Part shown: in pieces, positions 58,500-64,000 of the stretch
How the letters are laid out: the number at the start of each line of letters is the position of its first letter
Position numbering within the stretch: the first letter of the stretch is position 1
Source: Beta vulgaris subsp. vulgaris
Lineage: Eukaryota; Streptophyta; Magnoliopsida; Caryophyllales; Amaranthaceae
Direction of reading: 5' to 3'
NCBI RefSeq assembly: GCF_026745355.1
Contig: NC_079210.1
Span: 10,009,137-10,073,136, forward strand
DNA: 64,000 nt
Translations under genes and position numbers: made by a program
Notes under the pieces: generated by a model
Database searches by the model: none
Told to the model about the DNA's origin: nothing
The model's input: the letters and a program-made list of their open reading frames with translations, nothing else

Positions 58500-61400
58500 C
58501 ACCCTCCCTAAAGATTAGTTACGTCCTCGTAACTAAGAGCGTACCTATTGAAATAGGTGGGATATTGAGCTCGCATCGCATCTTCGGATTCCCAACTAAG
58601 TTCATCGTCCTTGTGGTTCGACACAATACCTTACCAGTTTAACTTTTCCATTCCGAGTGGCTCAACTTTACTATCAAGGATCTTCACTGGAACTCTATAT
58701 ATGACAATTATCCTCTAAAGGTAATTCCTCGGGTTTTAGTACATGTGAAGGATCACTAATGTACCGACGAAGCTAGAGATGTGAAAGACATTATGTACTC
58801 GGGCTATCCGGAGGCAATGCCAATCTTAGGCAACTTCACCTACCCTCTCCAGATTTCATATGGTCCAATAAACTTAGGGCTTAACTTGCCCTTCATCCCG
58901 AACCGCATCACTCCCTTCATTGGAGAGACTCTGAGCAGACTTCTCACCGACTTCAACTCCGCAGTCGTCGGTATTTATTTGCATAACTTTTCTGTCTTCT
59001 GTGCTGCTTTCATTTTCTGTTGTATCAATTTCACAGTTCCACAGTTTCTTGATCATTTCAGGACCAAGAACACAAGCTTCACTAATGTCACTCCAACAAA
59101 GAGGACTACGGCACTTCCGACCATACAAGGCTTCATATGGGGCCATCCCAATTGAAGTATGATAGCTGTTATTATATGAGAACTCTATCAAGTCAAGTCT
59201 ATCTTCCCACGAGCCCTGGAACTCTAAGGCACATGCCCTCAACATGTCTTCAAGTGTCTGGATTGTTCGCTCTGTTTGTCCATCTGTAGCAGGATGGAAA
59301 GCGTACTCATTTTCAATTGTGTTCCTAAAGCTTCCTGAAGCTTTAGCCAGAAGTTAGATAAGAATCTACTATCTCTATCAGAAACAATATCTTTCGGCAC
59401 ACCGTGCAATCGTAACACATTCTTCCTATAGGCATCTGCTAGCTTTTGGTGTTCCATGTATCCTTCATCGGTATAAAGTGAGCACACTTGGTGAGGCGGT
59501 CCACAATGACCCAAATCATATTATTACCACTTGGCGTTCTCGGAAGTCCAGAGATAAAGTCCATGGAAATCGAGTCCCACTTCCACTCTGGGATCTCTAG
59601 GGGTTGAATCTCGCCTTGAGGTCTCTTGTGTTCAAACTTAACCTTTTGGCAAGTCAAACACTTGAAACATACTCAGCGACTTTTGTTCATGTGAGGCCAC
59701 CAAAGGTGATTTTAAGATCCTTGTATAACTTGTCACCTCCTGGATGTACCGAATATGGATCATATGGGCTTCATCTAAGATCCTCTTCTTTAGGTCTGGG
59801 ATGTCAGGAACACACCACCGACCTTTATAGCGCAGACTACCATCCGTATGGACCTTGAAGTAAGCGTCCTCAGTGTCTCGGACCTCATCTATCTTCTTCT
59901 TCAAAAGTGCATCATTAGCTTGGTTTTCCTTAATCTCATCATATACATTGGGCGTAGTGTAAGGGAGCTAAGTTGAGCCCAACTCAACAAGTTGACACGA
60001 AATCTGAAACTCATCTCTAAGTAATCCTCGAAAGCATGTATGCAAAGAGTGGACAGTTTTCCTACTAAGTGCTCAGCAACAACATTAGCCTTCCCTTCAT
60101 GGTATTGAATTTCCATGTCGTAATCCTTAATTAGCTCCAACCACCTCCTTTGTCTCATATTCAGTCCCTTTTGCGTAAAATGTACTTGAGACTCTTATGA
60201 TCTGAAAATATTCGGAATGAAGTGCCAAGTAAATAATGCCGCCAAATCTTCAGCGCAAAGTGACTGCTGCTAATTCAAGATCATGAGTAGGTAATTCGTC
60301 TCATGAACTTTAATTGTCTCGAAGCATAAGCTACAACCTTCCGGTTCTGCATAAGTACACATCCAAGACCGCTTCTCGAAGCATCTGTATACACCTCGTA
60401 GCCTTGATTCCATCAGGTAGAGTTAAGACTGGGCTGTAGTAAGACGCTCTTTTAAACGTCTGAAAAGCTTCCTGCATTCATCATTCCACTCATACTTAGT
60501 AGACTTCTTCATCAGGTTGGTCAATGGACTACTATCTTCGAAAAATCCTTCACAAATCTTCTATAATAGCCAGCTAGACCAAGAAAGCTACGTACTTCTT
60601 CACATTCTTCGAGTGGACCATTCAGAACTCGCTTGAATTTTGGACGGGTCAACTAGACACCTCCTTAAAATAATATGTCCGAGAAATGCAACTTTCTCGA
60701 GCCAAAATTCACACTTGGAAAATTTTGCATACAACTGATTTTCTTCAGCACTTGCAACACGCTCGGAGGTGTTCTTCATGTTCACTCTCATTCTTGAGTA
60801 AATCATATATCATCAATAAACACAACAACAAATTTATCCAGAAAGCTCAAATACTCTATTCATCAAGTCCATGAACACTGCTGGCGTTAGTCAACCCAAA
60901 GGGCATACTGTAAACTCATAGTGTCCATATCGAGTGCGGAAAGCTGTCTTTGGAATATCTTTATCTGCACATTCGAAGCTGATGGTAACCGATCGTAAAT
61001 CGATCTTAGAAAACACTCCTGCACCTGCCAATTGGTCAAACAAGTCGTCTATTCTTGGCAATGGATACTTATTTTTCACCGTGACATTATTGAGTTCTCT
61101 GTAATCAATGCATAATCGTAGGGTACATCCTTCTTTTTCACGAATAGAACTGGTCACCAAGGGACACGCTAGGCCGTATATAGCCTTTATCCAATAATTC
61201 TTCTAACTGAGTTTTCAACTCTCTCATCTCAGCAGGCGCCATCCGATAAGGTGGCTTAGATATAGATCCCGTTCCAGGTACCAAATCAATGTTGAACTCA
61301 ACATCACGCTTCGGAGGCATGTTAAGAATATCATTCGGAAACACATCTTGATACTCATTCACAATTGGAACATCTATGAGCTCTGGTCTTTCCTTGCTCG

Positions 61401-63178
61401 TATCATGAATATGACAAAGGTACATAGGGCATCCCTTTCTCAAATAAGACTTTAGAGTAAGGGCAGAATGATCTTCACAGGACGACGACTATAAAGCACA
61501 TGGACGCCCTTATGACTCTCTATTGTGACTTCTTGTTTCGGACAATCAATCTTGGCTTTGTACTTTTCTAACCAATCCATCCCTAGTATTACATCAAAAT
61601 CTTTCAAAGGAAATGCTATTAAATCAGCAGATAGAGTAGTTTCATCATAAGCTATAGGAACATCTAGGTACATCCAATTACACGTTACACTTAGACCAGA
61701 AGGAATAGTGATATCGGCCTCACAAGGTGTGACATTCTTCAAGTTTAACCTTTCTATAAAAGTTTCTGATATAAATGAATGTGATGCACCTGAATCAAAT
61801 AGCACGTAAGCAGGTATAGAATGGATAGAGAAAGTACCAGTCAATGCATTACCCTGGTTGTTATCCACATCCGCTTGTTTAAGGTGATTTAGGTTGCCCA
61901 AATTCTTCTTCTCGGGGCCTCTTTGAACATAAGTAGCATTAGCTGTTCCAGCACTACGTCTTGGAATAGTGGTGCTTGGAGCAGAAGTGACTGGCCGATT
62001 ACTAGCCATACTAGTCGGGGGTCTCTTCAATAACTCGTTATTTCGACCAACCGTTGCATCTGGATTGGAGAAACATTCATAAGCCCTGTGCCCCTCCTTC
62101 CCACAATAGTTGCATGCTACCTTATTGCCTTTACAATCTCTTCCTGGATGGTTCTTATCACATTTCTTACAGAAGTAACGACGAAGGACTCCTGACTTCT
62201 GGAATTGAAATTGGCCCTCTGCTTGGCTACGGGGCGTAAACGAACTCTGAGCACTCCTAGAGGCCTGCTGACTTGGGCCCCCTTTACCGAAGTTTCCCTT
62301 AGAACCCCGATTGTCATAATTTCTACTCCTATCCTGGCTGAAATTATTACCCTTGTCAAAGTGTTGGACATCTTCCTTTGCAGGAGCTTTCATCTTCTCC
62401 GCGACCTTCCTTCTCTCCTCAATTCTTTCAGCATTACTGGCACGAGCATAAACATCTTTTAAAGTCGTGAAGTCACCAGCTCCCATGTGGCTAAGGAGAT
62501 TTACATCAAGTTTTTCCTCAAACTTCTGAGCTCTTTCTTGCTCGTTGGAACCAATTCAGGTACGAAACGAGACAACTCTAAGTATTTAGTATAAAAGTCT
62601 TGAACCGACATATCTCCTTGCTCAAACTTCTCAAATTCTATTCTCTTCCTTTTCTTCATATGAGGCGGGAAGAACTCGGCACGTAGTGCCTTCTTGAACT
62701 CCTTCCAACCAAAATTTGTTGTCTCCACCTCCTCATAACCATCCTCATCATATATGACTTTGGTGGTCAAATTATCTTTGTGGTTGGTCCACCAAATATC
62801 AGCATCCTCGATGAGATGGTAAGCCGCAGAGTCAACTCTCATTTCTTCGGGGACCTGGAGGGTGACAAAGATCTTGTCAAACTCCCTGATCCAATTCTCC
62901 ATCTTCACTGGATCACCTTTTCCATCATACTTGGGCGGCTTCTTCTCATCAATTGCTTTATGAACAGCAGCAATTTCTGTCGTAGCTGCTTTGCTTGTAC
63001 TAGTAGCAGCTCGTGCTTCAGCAAGCGACTGAACAGCCTCGCTCATAGCTTTATTAGACTCAGCCATTTGGCGCATAAAAGCGCTCATTCTTGATGGCTT
63101 GGTCCTTTGACGTCTATGCATCTTCTGAGCACTACACAAGGTAAGAGAACATAGCTCGATATTGGGATAATGTAACAC
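58500..63178 (-). pseudogene. Chromovirus gag-pol with chromodomain-like end, frameshifted
   Basis: Gag (63178-62501) with the capsid segment PPKYDGKGDPVKMENWIREF; a break near 62495; zinc knuckle CNYCGKEGHRAYEC and protease VLFDSGASHSF (62486-61452); reverse transcriptase from VPIVNEYQDVFPND with [20 protein letters not shown] and VVFIDD; RNase H ([15 protein letters not shown]); integrase with [30 protein letters not shown] and [20 protein letters not shown]; and near 58540-58620 a chromodomain-like tail in shifted frames (WESEDAMRAQYPTYF). This order and the tail identify the Tekay/Del lineage. About eight frame breaks, mostly single-base, interrupt pol. Confidence 0.9.
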
Positions 63179-63323
63179 TTTTGTCGACTTTAATATAAAT
63201 AAACAAATAGCACAACATATACACTTCCTGTGTATAGCCCATCACACTACCTCACCACGGCTTGTCAAGATTTTATTTATATTCCTATAATCTTTATTTT
63301 GACCCAGTCATTTATAAACCTAG

Positions 63324-63335
63324 GCTCTGATACCA
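63324..63335 (-). other. Primer-binding site, initiator Met tRNA
   Basis: Minus strand TGGTATCAGAGC two bases after the LTR end, the standard site complementary to tRNA-iMet 3' end. Confidence 0.9.
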
Positions 63336-63337
63336 AC

Positions 63338-64000
63338 TATAACACCCCTGAATTTCGAGTTGCTAACTAAATTAAATAATATCAAAATTCTACAGAAAAT
63401 TCGGCAGAGCTCCGTCTGAAATATGGACTGCCTAAAATTCAATTTAGGACTCGCGTCCAAATAATAAACCTGTCTGAATAATCCAGCAAACCAAGATCTC
63501 CAAAATCCTTATCCAGGTCAAAAATCAATACATCCATGCATAAGTACCCGAAATCCAAAAGTGTTATTCCACGGTTATTACAGGAACAACCGTTAAGGAT
63601 AACTACCTAACTGAATTAATGTTAAAGCAACAACTAAATTAAACTATTACAATCCAAACGTGTAAAGGTTTAAGTAAATTAATATTTACAACCTTAAGTT
63701 CCAAAATTATGATATATATTTATAGTGCAGCGGAAATAAAACTACTATATTTCAACTAAGCTAGTGGAACGTTGCTCTCAGCCCACACCCCACTTGCAAA
63801 TCTTCATGTACCTGCATATATCAGGCATGTAATATCAGCCAAACTGGCTGAGCAAGATTTCATACTAAGAAGCCAATCATATATGCAGGTAGGATATAAC
63901 AAACATATCCTACAAATCATCTACTTTCAAAACATAATACTAAATACAACTTTATAAAACCCGTTTTCCTTTCTTTGTATTTCTTTCCAAAACGTATACA
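63338..64000 (-). repeat. 5' LTR of the chromovirus, inner 663 bp
   Basis: Matches 55801-56460 with about two substitutions and four single-base indels; the rest lies past the window end. Confidence 0.92.

Larger units (their letters stand above)
55801..64000 (-). mobile_element. Tekay-type chromovirus (Ty3/gypsy), young, 5' end beyond window
   Basis: Minus-strand element: 3' LTR 55801-58223, polypurine tract, polyprotein region 58500-63178, primer-binding site 63324-63335 and the first 663 bp (inner side) of the 5' LTR to the window end. LTRs are nearly identical where comparable. Confidence 0.92.

Noticed and set aside
1..64000. tRNA, rRNA, riboswitch or organellar DNA insert
   Set aside because: No cloverleaf, rRNA core motif or organelle gene was recognised by reading; short or diverged tRNA genes cannot be excluded without a covariance search.

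Overview
The window is eukaryotic nuclear DNA from a flowering plant. The evidence is plant LTR-retrotransposon lineages (Tat and Tekay-type Ty3/gypsy, Ty1/copia), hAT, CACTA, Mutator-like and Tourist-like DNA elements, GT-AG introns, and one host gene of a plant-specific kinase family. A dicot is likely; I cannot name the species from sequence alone. No rRNA, tRNA, CRISPR array or bacterial-type operon was seen. Nearly everything outside 35.2-40.3 kb is transposon sequence, often nested.

Layout. 1-4.4 kb: 3' half of a Tat-lineage Ty3/gypsy element, with a broken integrase, an antisense four-exon gene that still reads as one 535-residue frame, and the 3' LTR. 5.3-5.6 kb: Tourist-like MITE. 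6.15-7.42 kb: solo LTR. 8.19-13.71 kb: a Mutator-like element that is one giant inverted duplication (arms of about 2.2-2.3 kb, 15-base loop) carrying two facing copies of a captured exon-intron gene fragment; its left arm holds a second inverted-repeat element, and the right arm preserves the empty site. 15.67-19.70 kb: hAT element with a decayed transposase. 13.7-24.4 kb otherwise: chromovirus LTR and gag-pol remnants. 24.56-28.39 kb: inverted-repeat element split by a 3-kb solo LTR. 28.4-34.1 kb: several short DNA elements plus a retroposed copy with a poly-A tail.

35.2-40.3 kb: the only convincing host gene, a three-exon cytosolic pseudokinase related to proteins annotated as 'LysM domain receptor-like kinase 3', with a duplicated TATA-like promoter segment and a large second intron containing an inverted-repeat element rich in GC palindromes. 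40.6-41.7 kb: third member of the palindrome-ended Mutator-like family. 43.2-44.8 kb: non-autonomous CACTA that captured the start of an ERF/AP2 gene. 44.9-45.8 kb: MuDR-type transposase tail. 46.6-50.0 kb: small-LTR retroelement on the minus strand, its 5' LTR split by another inverted-repeat element. 50.8-54.5 kb: copia element (minus), cut by a hAT-type element from 54.5 kb, which is itself cut by a young Tekay-type chromovirus (55.8 kb to beyond the window).

The most noteworthy patterns are: the hairpin-forming Mutator-like duplication; three palindrome-ended elements of one family with 9-bp or near-9-bp target duplications; a set of inverted-repeat elements whose ends carry a short C-rich phrase repeated every ~27-31 bp; and the intact antisense gene of the Tat element.
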